Shown here: positions 1-18,500 of the stretch, piece by piece
Position numbering within the stretch: the first letter of the stretch is position 1
Layout of the letters: each line of letters opens with the position of its first letter
Assembly: GCA_003344405.1 (NCBI GenBank)
Contig: NOWV01000069.1
Coordinates: 306,363 to 370,362, forward strand
Reading direction: 5' to 3'
Origin: Trichoplax sp. H2
Lineage: Eukaryota > Placozoa > Uniplacotomia > Trichoplacea
Length of the DNA: 64,000 nucleotides
Notes under the pieces: model-generated
What the model was told of the DNA's origin: nothing
The model's input: only the letters and a program-made list of their open reading frames with translations
Database searches by the model: none
Translations under genes and position numbers: made by a program

Positions 1-719
1 ACTACGCTCTTGACACTGTACTGTAAAACTAAGCACACTGGAATAATAAACCTTTAAAATATGCTCAGACTACTATAGTATCAAATAAAGATTAAAATCA
101 TGTTGCTATGCAATGCATGTTAGCTTCTATTACATTATAATATACAATAAGTGCAACACATATTAGTGAATAATTGAAATCTTACTGCAATTTGCATATA
201 GGTATAACTAACATTTGCATGTAGAATCTTCGTGCTATAGCATTCATTAATGTAATAAAACAAAATATGTATAACATAAGACCGTACTTACTATGACGTG
301 CAAAGAAGTTTTTCACTCAATCTTACCACTACAGCAATAAATTTTTTCGTGTTGTACCCTTAGTATATTGCTATAGCATGATCTTGAAGACGGCGAAAAA
401 AAGCAAGGAAAAATTAAAGCATCGAAAACTTACCATTACTACCAAATATGTCAAAGTTGTTGTTCAGTAGCAGCAGCAATTCACAGTAAGCATTTAAGAA
501 AACATGTTAAAGTAATGTCAACTACAGTTATTGATCAATTTTACCTATATGGATACAGCTTCGTTCAGTAAGTAACGCATAATACATATGTATAGTATTT
601 ATAACAAAATGTGATTAACAGCTAAATAGGAAATAAAGAAATACATCATTAGCAATTAATATAACATTTGAGAGGAATTCACATCTTCATATCGACATTT
701 TGCAGCGGATTGATGATTA
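1..719. other. 3' flank of the OGT gene, no gene seen
   Basis: AT-rich sequence downstream of the OGT stop codon on the minus strand. It should hold the OGT 3' untranslated region. I found no convincing poly(A) signal on that strand and no open frame of note. Confidence 0.5.
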
Positions 720-7789
<7,070 letters not shown>

Positions 7790-9584
7790 CTTAGCGTATG
7801 CGTACTACAGTACAATATTGCCCATTCACAACCTTAAAAACTTGACTGTTCTTCGTACACGGTACAAGATTGGAAAATTTTCAAGACAGAACTAGGCATT
7901 TTGATATTAAATATACATAAATGGCTATCCGAGAAGATTTTATAGTTTCCATACTTGTAAAGTGGATTGAATATTAAGTCATGGCTAAAGTGTAAAATAA
8001 TCCAATACAGTACTTTTAGACCAAATTGCTACACTCCATGAATCTCACTATTCCATCGAAACCACTACTGCAACGTATTCTACAGCCGAACACTATAATG
8101 TAAGTCACGTTGAACTGGGCAGAAGGCATCATTTTAGCTTAAGGTTGAACTATAGCCTGTCATGAATTCGAAAGATCAAAACACTGTACGGTCTACCGAT
8201 ACAGCAGATTCAACTTTTATTTGCCCACTAGCAATAGCACTGGAAAACGATAGCGAATAGTGCCTTGATCATTTCATCTATTTCACGCACGAATTGATCT
8301 TCAAATTTCGAGACTTATATGGTCAAATTTATCATTTACCAACCGACCCGAAATCTTGAATGTTGAATAGTAGCTCAAAAATCATAAAAGTCGTTCGTCT
8401 GTTGTATTAAACAAAGAAATGTCGAAAGTCCTGGACGTATCACGACAGAACCCAAAACGATTACTCGTATAGCTAAGCATAATGTAGTATTCGTTTTAAT
8501 CTCAGTGTATGCACAGTCCGTTACAGTATGAACTATCTTTTTACTCTATCCTAACGACGAGCCTCCGGCTGTTGATTCATAGCCTAAAACGATTGCCTTA
8601 AAAGTCAGTGGGCAGCCAGCACTCGACATAGCGAAGCACTAATTGACTACAGTACTTGCTCTATGCGTATTACAGCATGGCGCAAAAGAGCGTTTCAAAA
8701 AACGATCAAATCATCCATTTTATGTCCATATTTCTGCTACAGATCGAATCATTTCTACTTTCATGAACAATAGATACTTGACAAAACTTACTTTGATCAA
8801 CCATCGTGATGATTACATCAGTCTTTCAAGGGTAGAAAATTCCTTAAAATGTTTTTTTGTTCGGCCTTAATATTGATGCACTACCGCGTATTTGCAGCTC
8901 TTTCAGTACTCCGTCAATCGAGTATTGTTGCAATTAAATAAAGGTTTAGAGGTTGGCGTATGGAAAATATTATAGCGACAGGGTGAGTTTAATCTTGTCC
9001 GGATGTCCCTTCCGCCTGTTACATCCAGTCCAGTACCAGTCCATTGCAAGACAGTTCTGTATGCACGTTCACCGAGGTACAGTGGTACAGTACCGTTCAG
9101 TACAGGTCCATCAAACAGTACAGTACAGTGCGATGAAAGAGATTTTAACACTCTAGTGTCGCGAATCTCTGTTGGCGACCCTATTGAACCTTACACAGGT
9201 CTAGTACAGTGGTGGACTACTCAATATGAAATCTTGTACTGTACAGTACTGTGTACTGTGTGTTACAATGAATATACTGTACTGTACTCAGGTGAGTGCA
9301 CTGTAGTGCACAGTACAAACCAAACTCGCTACAGTACATACAGTACTTACAGGGGGTGATAATTGGGTTTGTAGAGGGTGTACTGTACTGTACAGTGTAC
9401 AGTACAGTACAGTACTGTACTGTACCGCTCAAACGGCTCCGTACTGAGTCGGAGTGACATACTGTACAGTACTGTACACTACAGTACTGTACTGTATCAA
9501 TACGACCGTCAACCAGACTCTCATTGGACGTACTGTACTCAAGCAAATAGGCCAACTGTGAACGAAAATTTCGAAGGAATAAAA
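7790..9584. promoter_or_regulatory. Divergent intergenic region between OGT (-) and Fic gene (+)
   Basis: About 1.8 kb with no supported gene. It must contain the promoters of both flanking genes. The last 550 bp before the Fic start codon are saturated with TACTGTAC-type palindromes. Small open frames at 8643-8870 and 8903-9359 have no recognisable domains and the latter run through the repeats. Confidence 0.5.
9045..9545. repeat. TACTGTAC palindrome cluster upstream of the Fic gene
   Basis: Dozens of overlapping copies of GTACTGTAC, TGTACAGTA and TACAGTAC, including runs such as ACTGTACTGTACAGTGTACA around 9379-9425. The array is self-complementary and could fold into hairpins. It ends only about 40 bp before the chosen Fic start. 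Confidence 0.85.
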
Positions 9585-10574
9585 ATGTCTCTGATCGAGG
9601 AGCTGCAAGATAACTTTGGCAGTGGATTGAATATAAAACTATGTAAGCATTATACGGAAACGTATTTAGAATTCGATTTATACAATCAGGAACCGTTTTG
9701 GCAGAGTAAAAAGAAAAATTGGCCCACATTATCGCAAATGTTGAACGACATTAAAAACTGGCTTAATCAGATTACTGAAATAGCTCACGATAATACGAAA
9801 GCAAAATTAAATGATTTAATCAAAGATTTTAGATTCAAAACTTTACAGAAAATGATTTTATATACGGCAAATGGTGAAGACGAAGGGACACAAACTATTG
9901 AAATCGTGGACAAAATAGTTAAATCTCTCATAGATAAGACTAAAGATTCATCTTTTACAGCACATAAAGATAAAAAAATAAGCTATCAAATTGGGGAAGC
10001 GACATTGTTTCTAAAAGACGCTTCATCCAGTATAGTCCCGCGATCTTTAACACCAAGTTTTATTTGCGAAGTTCATGAAATATTAATGAAAGATTTGATG
10101 AGTGGGTGTTCTTCGGAAGAGGGAAAATATCGCTCTGCTAAAGCGTTTACAAAATATGCCCACGAACAGATTGACTATGAGGATCCCGAGCATATCGAAA
10201 ATAGGCTTTGTCACCTTTGTGATCATTACAATTACATGCTGGTCTTCATTTATGAAATTAGGAATGACAAGCAAAAGCAAATGGAAATCGTTTTCAAGTG
10301 TTGTGCATGGTTTATCTTAAAGTTTTTAAAGATACATCCATTTAGTGATGGTAACGGTAGAACAGCAAGATTGATAGCTAGTTATATATTAGGGATTATC
10401 TCACCTATCGAAATTCCTATCTATAATGTTTATAGTGACTCAAATAAAGAAGAGTATGTGCAAACAATAAAACTTGGTCAACAGGATTGTAGCAAACGAG
10501 GTTTACTAGCAATTATGATCATTGAAAGTTGTTGGCATATGCTGTTTGATCTTGCAAAGAAAATGAAATTGTAG
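9585..10574 (+). CDS. Intronless Fic-domain protein (probable AMPylase-type)
   Basis: 329 residues. The Fic signature HPFSDGNGRTAR begins at residue 251, matching HxFx(D/E)GNGRxxR with its catalytic histidine and the phosphate-binding GNGR loop. Upstream, GKYRSAKAF and a helical segment fit the Fic core fold. Fic enzymes usually transfer AMP or another phosphate-bearing group from a nucleotide to a target side chain. I see no TPR, no membrane anchor and no clear inhibitory [ST]xxxE[GN] helix, so this is not the animal FICD type. The frame stays open upstream to 9378, but that stretch is translated TACTGTAC repeat (Tyr/Cys/Thr/Val/Gln), so I start at the ATG following AAAA. The lack of introns among intron-rich neighbours suggests gene transfer or retrocopying. 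The substrate cannot be told from sequence. Confidence 0.9.
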   Translation: MSLIEELQDNFGSGLNIKLCKHYTETYLEFDLYNQEPFWQSKKKNWPTLSQMLNDIKNWLNQITEIAHDNTKAKLNDLIKDFRFKTLQKMILYTANGEDEGTQTIEIVDKIVKSLIDKTKDSSFTAHKDKKISYQIGEATLFLKDASSSIVPRSLTPSFICEVHEILMKDLMSGCSSEEGKYRSAKAFTKYAHEQIDYEDPEHIENRLCHLCDHYNYMLVFIYEIRNDKQKQMEIVFKCCAWFILKFLKIHPFSDGNGRTARLIASYILGIISPIEIPIYNVYSDSNKEEYVQTIKLGQQDCSKRGLLAIMIIESCWHMLFDLAKKMKL

Positions 10575-12551
10575 TCTTAACAAGCGATCGTAATTGACCA
10601 GTGAAACTTGGTATATCGTGAAATTAAAATTATAAGTTTACGGGTTTACTTGAAGATTTTACAAAGGTAAATTGGATAGTTCTATTACCATCCTTTCTAA
10701 GCGTAATGTAATCTATTTTTGCCTACCAATAATTCTCTTTTTTATTTATTGAAATGAAGTTAATGATGAAAAATTTATTTATAATTGGTGTAAAATTTTC
10801 TTTACTTTTTAAAAGCAGCTGTGCATATTTTACAGCTTTTTCTCTTATCTATATGATTCAGTATTAGTCGTAGATATCCATGCTCGTAAGTGTTGTAATG
10901 TTAATTTGGTTATTGAGTAGCAATTGATTAAAGTTAAGATGAATCGCCAATTTAAAATGTAATCACTTTTAGCCGCTGCTGAAGATGTTATTATTGTGCT
11001 GTACAAGTCATCTCCTGACCTGAGCGAGCAGACTACGAATGAACAAAATAAGGAATACTTTATAAGCTTTTGATTTCAACAATATAAATTAGGGAAAGTC
11101 ATCCTGCTAGATTACTCGTCTTCTAACATGCATTTATGTTAGTTCATTGAAAAGTAGAGATATTTTTACAGGAAAGTAGTTGGTTTATTATATTTGTATG
11201 TTTACAATAAACTTTCAATAATAAAAACTATTCTACATCGTGGTTGATCTTTCGTCCCTTAACAAATATATTCGTTATTTAATGAATAAGTAGAGATATA
11301 AGAATAAAATATTAATTACATAAATATTCTGTTTGAAGAAATTTGCTATTGGGATATTGTAATTGCTAGAGGTATCTTCGGAAATTTAAATATTAAGCTA
11401 TCTAATTCACACTTTAAACTTTGATATACTGTACGATACATATACAAAGCTCATAGAGGTTAGTATGTTGCAAATACTGTAATGAAAAGCATTAAATACT
11501 AATTTTGTATTACAGAATGGAAGAATATGTCAGTGTCACAAAACATCTTCGTGACAAGCATTTCATAAAAGAATCTCGAAAATTTTCGGATAAAAAATCA
11601 CTAAACTCTTCACAAGGATTTTAAGACGCCTTCGCTTTTACGCTATACGACTACAGAATCAATTTTATTCACTATCTGCCGAGTTTATGTACATTACGGC
11701 ACAGCTAGCTTTGATGAATCAACTTAACAATGTGACACTTTATTCGAATCAGACAACTAAATTAATGCAGCAATATTTATATCAATGGTCACCTACTGAC
11801 CTATTTTAGATAACTGGACTATATTGTATTGTAGCAAAGTGAAATTTGTAACATGAAAAAGTATAACTATTTTAGAAATTACAAACTGCATGCCTAGTAT
11901 CAGGTTTGTTCTCCCTGATATCTACCAACAGTGCGACTCTAAATACTGGTAATCTCCTATCGCCAAGAGGAACAGTTACACTCCTAGTCTCCTTTAGACA
12001 AATTGAACACAAACGTTATTAAAAAATCGTTCAATTTTAGTAAATCTACGTAAACATTAATTATTAGTTTATAGATAATATTATAAAACTATTCAGTTAT
12101 CCGTTAAAAGTGTGTATAATGTCGTAGATAAATTAATGTCAACACATTCCTAGATATGTTACCTTATGCAAAGTATATTACAACAGCTATGCAATAGTTA
12201 CTGTACTCCATAACATATTTACCAATTTACAGAATCATTTACATTGTAAGCAGTAATTGAATAATTTTAAATTATCAATCAGAAATAGAATCGCAAGGTG
12301 TAGTATCTTAAACGATTAATATCAATTACTATATAAGATTTTTTATTGCAGAACAGCATATAATTTACCGTACCGAATTATAAGCACAATGACTCCTTCT
12401 TTAATTAATTGTAATCAAAATAAGAATGTTAAATTCCTTAATTTATTCATTTAGTTTTTCACGATAGTTCGATCCATGGCAGTCCGTTGCAATAATACAA
12501 TTTTATGGTACTTACTAGCACTATTATGTACTATATGCATGTACGACGGGT
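10575..12551. other. AT-rich intergenic DNA after the Fic gene
   Basis: Nothing coding recognised in about 2 kb. A candidate poly(A) signal AATAAA for the Fic transcript lies at 11206-11211. The rest is unstructured AT-rich sequence. Confidence 0.6.
11206..11211 (+). terminator. Candidate poly(A) signal AATAAA for the Fic gene
   Basis: The hexamer lies about 630 nt after the Fic stop codon in AT-rich sequence. The assignment rests only on the motif and position. Confidence 0.35.
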
Positions 12552-13510
12552 ATTTATATATAAATGTTTTTATGTAGAATTGTAGAGTAGATTGTATTTA
12601 ATACTGATATGTGAGCGTATGTTTTATTACTGTGATTATTTTATTTATGATTAATTTAGTATTATATATTTTAATGAATACAATTACTTTTCGTATTTTA
12701 CCGGATAGATAGTGCGAATAAATGTTATTTATAAAGATTATCGTCATTATATTATTATTTATATTTTAAATATTTTACCTAGAACATACTGAATGAGATT
12801 TAGGGTTGTATAAGTGCTGAAAAAGTATTTTTAGTAGCTATGCAGACTCTTATTTTACGATTACAATTGTTATTTAATATGAGTGTTAAATATGTCTGTT
12901 TAATATAACTGTTTAATATAACTATTTAATGGCTTGAATACTTGTGTGATTATGGATTAACGGAATGATATTGTGTAATATAACAGGGGTATTATAATAG
13001 AGAGTAAACACGTTATATTACGTGTTATAATGTAATAGATATTATAGTACGTGAAGGTGTATATAGAGAAAGATGTATAATCGTATATATAAATATATTT
13101 ATAGAGACTTATAGAGTAGATAGATTATATTTAATGCTAGTATATGAGCGTGTGTGTGTGTATTACTTTAATCGTTTATTTATTTTTAATTTAGAATTAT
13201 GTATTGTAATAAATAAAATTACTTTTAGTATTTTACGAGTTAGCTAGTACGATTGAATGTTATTTATTTAGATTATATTAATTATTGTATTATTTTGTTA
13301 TTACATATATTACGTAGAATATACAGTATTAGAGTATATTAAAGACTTTATAAGGTAGAATAGTATTATTTAGCAATATAGACTGTTAATTTACGATTGC
13401 TATTGTTATATCATATGACTGTTTAATATAACTATTGAATGGAATACGGTACTGGATGGAATAGGCGTATGATGATGAGCAGAAGGTGATTGTGTAATAT
13501 GATATTGGTA
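12552..13510. repeat. Diverged tandem duplication, period about 530 bp
   Basis: Two direct copies can be aligned by eye, about 12552-12990 and 13085-13510. Shared landmarks in order are TATATATAAAT, a TAGAGTAGAT block, TGAGCGTATG/TGAGCGTGTG, ATTACTTTTCGTATTTTAC versus ATTACTTTTAGTATTTTAC, TTTACGATT, CTGTTTAATATAACTAT and GATTGTGTAATAT. The copies are substantially diverged and non-coding. Confidence 0.75.
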
Positions 13511-13525
13511 AACCCTCGGTGTGAG

Positions 13526-13586
13526 GAGGTTTTTGCACTGTGGAGCAGCGCCGCGCTGTGGATGAGGTTTGTGCACTGTGGAGCAG
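13526..13586. repeat. Short direct repeat GAGGTTTxTGCACTGTGGAG
   Basis: A 23-bp unit occurs at 13526-13548 and again at 13564-13586 with one mismatch. It lies in a small patch richer in GC than its surroundings, just downstream of the 530-bp tandem repeat and about 500 bp upstream of the Cdd1-like gene. Confidence 0.7.
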
Positions 13587-13719
13587 ATTTTTACTGTAAC
13601 GTATTAGCCCTTCTCGGCCGCTATATATCAGGGTCTACTGTTCAGGTTAAGTTCAGTCAAAAAATGGAAAAAAAAATAAAGAAAGAAACTTATTTCGATT
13701 ATTTTCCGTGAGGGCCCCA

Positions 13720-14010
13720 GTACAGTATTCGCAGTACGGTACAGTATAGTATAAAGTACTCTACTCTACTTTGTCTGATTTGATACAGGAGAGTGCGAGA
13801 AAATCCGAAAATCTGTCTGTACTTGTACAGTACAGTACTTCCCCGCTTCAGGACTAATCGTTCCATCATACTGCACTGTACTTGTGAGCCACCGTAGCAC
13901 TGTGCAGAACGACACATTCTTTTCGGATCTTCCCGCATCCTCCAGTAGCTGACAGTGACAGCGGAAGTTTCGTCAAAGAAAAGAAAGCAGTAAAGGTACA
14001 GTATCAAAAA
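13720..14010. promoter_or_regulatory. TACTGTAC motif cluster upstream of the Cdd1-like gene
   Basis: Copies of AGTACAGTA, GTACGGTACAGTA and TACAGTACAGTACT concentrate within 360 bp of the start codon at 14081. This repeats the arrangement seen in front of the Fic gene. Confidence 0.55.
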
Positions 14011-14080
14011 TATAAATACGTGCATCAAGCTGAAAGTGGTTTCGATCTTCACCGTCCTATTCTAAATTTACACTGGTAAA

Positions 14081-14536
14081 ATGCAGCGCAAAAGGAAAAA
14101 ATTTAACAATATAGATGAATATACGAATACGGCAATAAAGGAAGAATTAACAGAGAGTGATTATCATGATGATCTTACGTCTTCTTTCAAGCGAGCTAAG
14201 AGAAATGGCATTAAGTATATCAAGAAAGAAGATGTCATAAAGGAGTTTACTGTTATACCTTCGATTGGAAAGAGTCTTGCTGAAGATATGTATAATTTAG
14301 ATATTAACTCTATTGAAGAGTTAAAGATGCATCATCCTGATCAGATGTACGCAAAATTAAGAGCTCAAGCAGCAGCTCCTATGTGTAGATGTGTATTATA
14401 TGCTTTTCGCTGCGCTGTGTATTACGCTAGTATACCTATCCAATATCACGATAAACAATTACTCAAATGGTCGTCATGGAGCGATAAAAACGTACAAAAA
14501 TTGAACTTAAATGAGAGATTTAAGCATTTATTTTAA
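14081..14536 (+). CDS. Cdd1-type helix-hairpin-helix protein, intronless
   Basis: 151 residues. After a basic N-terminus (MQRKRKK) and a charged linker, residues about 54-135 match the bacterial Cdd1 ('pathogenicity locus') family closely. Landmarks are the hairpin FTVIPSIGKSLAEDMYNL, then INSIEELKMHHPDQMYAKL, then RCVLYAFRCAVYYAS and LLKWSSWSDK. Bacterial members read IPGxGKxxAxDLxxLG, the same RCVLYVFRCAVY helix, and DPELLKWWxWKD. This is recalled family knowledge. The helix-hairpin-helix suggests nucleic-acid binding, but no biochemical role is established. The N-terminal lysine/arginine patch resembles a nuclear targeting signal. The gene has no intron, a candidate AATAAA 130 nt downstream, and an adenine-rich context at the ATG. 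The family is mainly bacterial, so transfer is a reasonable inference. Confidence 0.85.
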   Translation: MQRKRKKFNNIDEYTNTAIKEELTESDYHDDLTSSFKRAKRNGIKYIKKEDVIKEFTVIPSIGKSLAEDMYNLDINSIEELKMHHPDQMYAKLRAQAAAPMCRCVLYAFRCAVYYASIPIQYHDKQLLKWSSWSDKNVQKLNLNERFKHLF

Positions 14537-14667
14537 ATGGTTGTCCGATGGAGATGACAATATTTGATATATTGCTAATTTTTATGACTTCGGTTATATT
14601 GCATGCTGACTTTTTTTTTAAAAATGCTGTACTTATTGTACAATCCTGCACGATATCGCGTTATGTT

Positions 14668-14673
14668 AATAAA
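14668..14673 (+). terminator. Candidate poly(A) signal AATAAA for the Cdd1-like gene
   Basis: Located 132 nt after the stop codon, a typical distance for a short eukaryotic 3' UTR. It supports the gene being expressed as a host mRNA rather than being bacterial contamination. Confidence 0.5.
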
Positions 14674-15554
14674 ACTTCAAATTTACTGTACAGTATACGC
14701 GTATACAGTCAATTTTACTAGTGAATTACATCATATTAATCATCAATTACATCGGTGAATTACATCATATACCAGCTGATGTTCACTAATATGTTTTGTT
14801 AATAAAATTTCCTTGGCTGCTTTTGAGCACTATACGTAAAACTTGAATACGGAATTGACCTTATTCGGTATAAAATACATTCATTTTTAATATTTTATAG
14901 CATTTTGGACCCATTTCGAATACTACTCACAGCTTTCAGAATATTGAGTACTATGCAACTTTGGACATTGCCACAATTTTTAAATGTAGTGCATACATAT
15001 TTAATTTTAACGTACTATGTAATTTAGTAGTCCATGGGTATTCCTTTAGCGATTACGTATTGTCTAATTTCTTTCGTAATACAGTAATGAAAAATTATGA
15101 TACTATACGCAGCTATTACGATCGATCTGAATGTAAGTACGTGAAAACTCACTTTGTGCGCCATTCTGTGTTGAGCTCAAAATCCCTTTAATTGTAACCA
15201 ATTACGTAATGCCGTAAAGTAGAAAATTTCAACACATTTTCGAATATTTAACAATTATGCAGTACTGCATTAAGTAGGTGGAAGCATAGGGACCTGGGAA
15301 GATGTTATGAAGAGCAATTTTTAGATGTCAAGTATATATATATGTAAATTTTACCGCAACAATCAATGATTCTCTCCTCTAAATATAATAGAATATATTT
15401 TATTAAGTGAATTAAGTTCCAAGTTAAGGGAAAATTTCTACAGTAGTTAGTTGCGAAAGGAATTTGTCATCATAGTACCAAGCTCACAAACATCGTTAAT
15501 AGATTGCGTACTAGACTACACAAAGAGCCCGAAATGTCGCCTTTAGAAATCCAA
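14674..15554. other. Convergent intergenic region (Cdd1-like + / NudC -)
   Basis: No gene supported. A minus-strand AATAAA (plus-strand TTTATT at 15399-15404) about 150 nt after the NudC stop is its probable poly(A) signal. An open frame at 14961-15191 has no recognisable feature. Confidence 0.55.
15399..15404 (-). terminator. Candidate poly(A) signal for NudC
   Basis: AATAAA on the minus strand, 151 nt beyond the NudC stop codon. Confidence 0.45.
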
Positions 15555-18500
15555 TTACGAGATCTTTGCCTTTGAAAAATCCATTTCTGGATGTTGAGCC
15601 ATAAACCTATCAGAAATAGATACAGGAATAAGTCAATGCAGCCTAAATTTTGGTAACTAATATAACTTACGGTAGCATGTACGTGTATTTGTGAAGAAGT
15701 TTAGAAGGCAGTTATTATATCTTACTTTTTCAACACATCTTGCTTTTTTTGCTCCTCGGATGTTGGTAAGCCCATCTATAAATTATAGTTGCATTCGTAA
15801 GCGACACTAATGCGTAAGCAATATTCACCATTATAATCTTAAGTGATTGTTGCTTCGAGCTATCAAATTTATAATAGCGCCAGGTTTACGTGTAAAATAA
15901 TAGTGGATGTTGAATTTTCGTATCTTACCTCCTTCTGTCGTTGGTCATACATCATTTTTTCTACCATACTTCGTGTTTCGCCGTCTAAATCTGATAACTA
16001 TAGCAACAGATAACACCAATTATTTTATTGCAGTTGTATACAGTAAGTAGTAAGCAACAAAGAATACTACTGAAAGTTATGAATAGAAGTGATGCACTCT
16101 TATTTCATGCAAGATTATATACAATATATATTTAATAAATCAAACTGTGTTATTACAGACCTTGGAGTTTTCTGGCTCAACCTTCTTAGTATTAATCTCC
16201 GGATCAGTTGTTACTAAACGAGGCCACCATTCCATCTTGTTTACTTTTTCTATCGTAACCATTACAGCTTTCTTATCTTCAATTACCCAATAGCAGTTTT
16301 CTATTTTAATCTACAATGTTTCAAGCAATAGAAACACTGTCACATCAGTACAATGTGGTATATGGTCTTCAACTGAATTTGAAAACAGATTTACAAAGTT
16401 ACCGTTTTATGAAGATCTCCATCTATTATTGGTTCGTGCCCTTTCAGTCCAATTTTCAGATGCTTTAATCACATGTGATTAAATTAAAAAACAAAGAACA
16501 TAAAACAACATTAGAAGAAACTATAGCAGCGGAGTCTTTGCTCAAAAACTTACATTGGGTTTAATCTCGCAAATAACATCTTTTCCTTTGACAGGAAAAG
16601 AGACTTTGAAGGGAACTCTAAGCTAATATCGGAAGTCATAAATATATCAGTTGAGGGCCAGATTCACAGCAAGTATCAATTTAATAGTTAAGACTATGGT
16701 TGTCAATAAAAAATAATAATATTCATCCTTAGTTTCATACTTCAACATCGGAGAGGGTCTAAAAGTCAGAAATGAACAGCAGACGAGACCGTGATTATTA
16801 TTCATTAGTTGTCAGGCAAATTTGATTAAGCTCATTGTTACTCCAAGGTAGTATGTATGAGTATACCTGTGTCCATTTATAATTAGGTAGATCTGCGCCA
16901 TTGCCGCTGTTAGGCTTGAGCTTGTTTTTAGAATCTTCATCTTCACTATCATCCTTATTATCAGGCTTACTGGTCTAAACGTTAAATACCACAAATTCAA
17001 AAACACGCATTCTCTGCTAACGTACGAAATCGTACACGTCCAGTACAGCCATATACTGCATCATACCTCAGCGGTAGATTCGCTCACTGGAGGATCAACT
17101 TTAGGAGCTTCTTTCTTTTCTTTTTCAATTTTTTCTTGAACTTCTTTTGCTTCTTCGTCCGTCAATTCAACAAATTTAGGTTGTTCTTGTTCCTGTTGTC
17201 GTTGCTTTTCTTCTTCTTTTTGCTTCTTTTCTTTCTGTTTCGCAATCCTTCTAGCACGCGCTTCAGCTTCTTGTCGTCTAGTCTCTAAATCCTGCATGGT
17301 AAGACAGAAAATTGCAATATCTATTGAGAACGATGGCATGATACAATGTATTCATAAAGAAATCGCGCATATTCATATTTTAAAAGTCAGGGCGTAGAAA
17401 CGTGAAGGTGTTATTTCTGAAAGCGTTGACCATTACTTGGTTATCATATATTGAATTAATTTAATTCTTATTCGAAGATACCAGATGATTTACCTTTAAA
17501 CTTAACTTTTCATGATGGTCAAACTTTTCAAGTAGCATCTATAAATGAATGTATCCAAAAAAGAGTACACCTGCATTATGTCTTCATCACTACGATATAT
17601 ATCGTGGCTTACATGCAATTTTAAATTACTTGGCATGTTATGCACAGTTGTATCAGATAGACCGAAGTCATGCGTTGTAAGAGTTACCTTCCTGGCAGCT
17701 TCTTTACCCCCTCCTGTAAAGAAATCAGTTTTGCGACGCAAGAAGGAGAATAAAGTGTCCAGTAACTATAATCAAAGCAAAATCATACAGTACAGTCAGC
17801 AGTAAGTTATACGTTTCCACGTCTACATCGCTAAACGAAACCCCGTCGTTAAGCTGAGGCCATCTCTGAACTTTACAAGGTTTATCTGAAGCACTCGTAA
17901 ACTTTCATTTATTTGTGCATCTTGAATAGTCAATTTCTTTCAAAGGGAATAATAAATCTATACCGTACGTTTGAATTAAGCAATTATTCTAAAGCAGGCA
18001 CCAAGAAGTATGTGTTTGATCGTTGATGCCAAATTTAAGAGTTATATAAAATTTAGTTTAAAAATGCTGATGCAATACTGCGCTAAAAGTTTCCTCAAAA
18101 TTATCAATTTTGTGAATTCCACCATTGGTGAGAGAATTGGACTACTAGTCTATTTGTAGTCTAATTGTCTGACAAGATCAAGCGAATAGATAGCTTTGCA
18201 TTACAAGATGTAGCTGTACCGGCATATGGTTTACATGTAAAAATTGGAGTTGGCATGATTATGTACTTTATACTAAAATTACTAAACTATTATGCTAATA
18301 AAGCTATCCATTGCCATTATCTTGTTAGCTCAATCTTAAGTACAATACCATCCTGATAATACTGTACGCGAATAGTTAGACTACTGTTTTGTGTTTGAAG
18401 AAATTGCATTTCACAGTTGAATCTCCAAAGTGAGAGCTGCACAGCAAAGGAGTGTATCTGCTATTCTATTCTGTTAGTACAGTAATAAAGTCCAGTTAGA

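Noticed and set aside
9045-9545. CRISPR-like array
   Set aside because: The TACTGTAC units overlap and have no constant-length spacers. They are simple palindromic repeats in a eukaryotic genome.
9378-9584. 69-residue N-terminal extension of the Fic protein
   Set aside because: The extension is translated palindromic repeat (YCTVQ, YSTVLY). The ATG at 9585 begins normal-looking protein.
9217-9729. 170-residue minus-strand open frame opposite the Fic gene start
   Set aside because: Repeat-derived Tyr/Cys/Thr composition and overlap with the supported Fic frame.
13490-13711. 73-residue plus-strand open frame
   Set aside because: It covers the short direct repeat and a lysine-rich end. No domain, and no support for expression.
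18165-18356. 63-residue plus-strand open frame in NudC intron 1
   Set aside because: Short, no motif, and located in a verified intron on the other strand.
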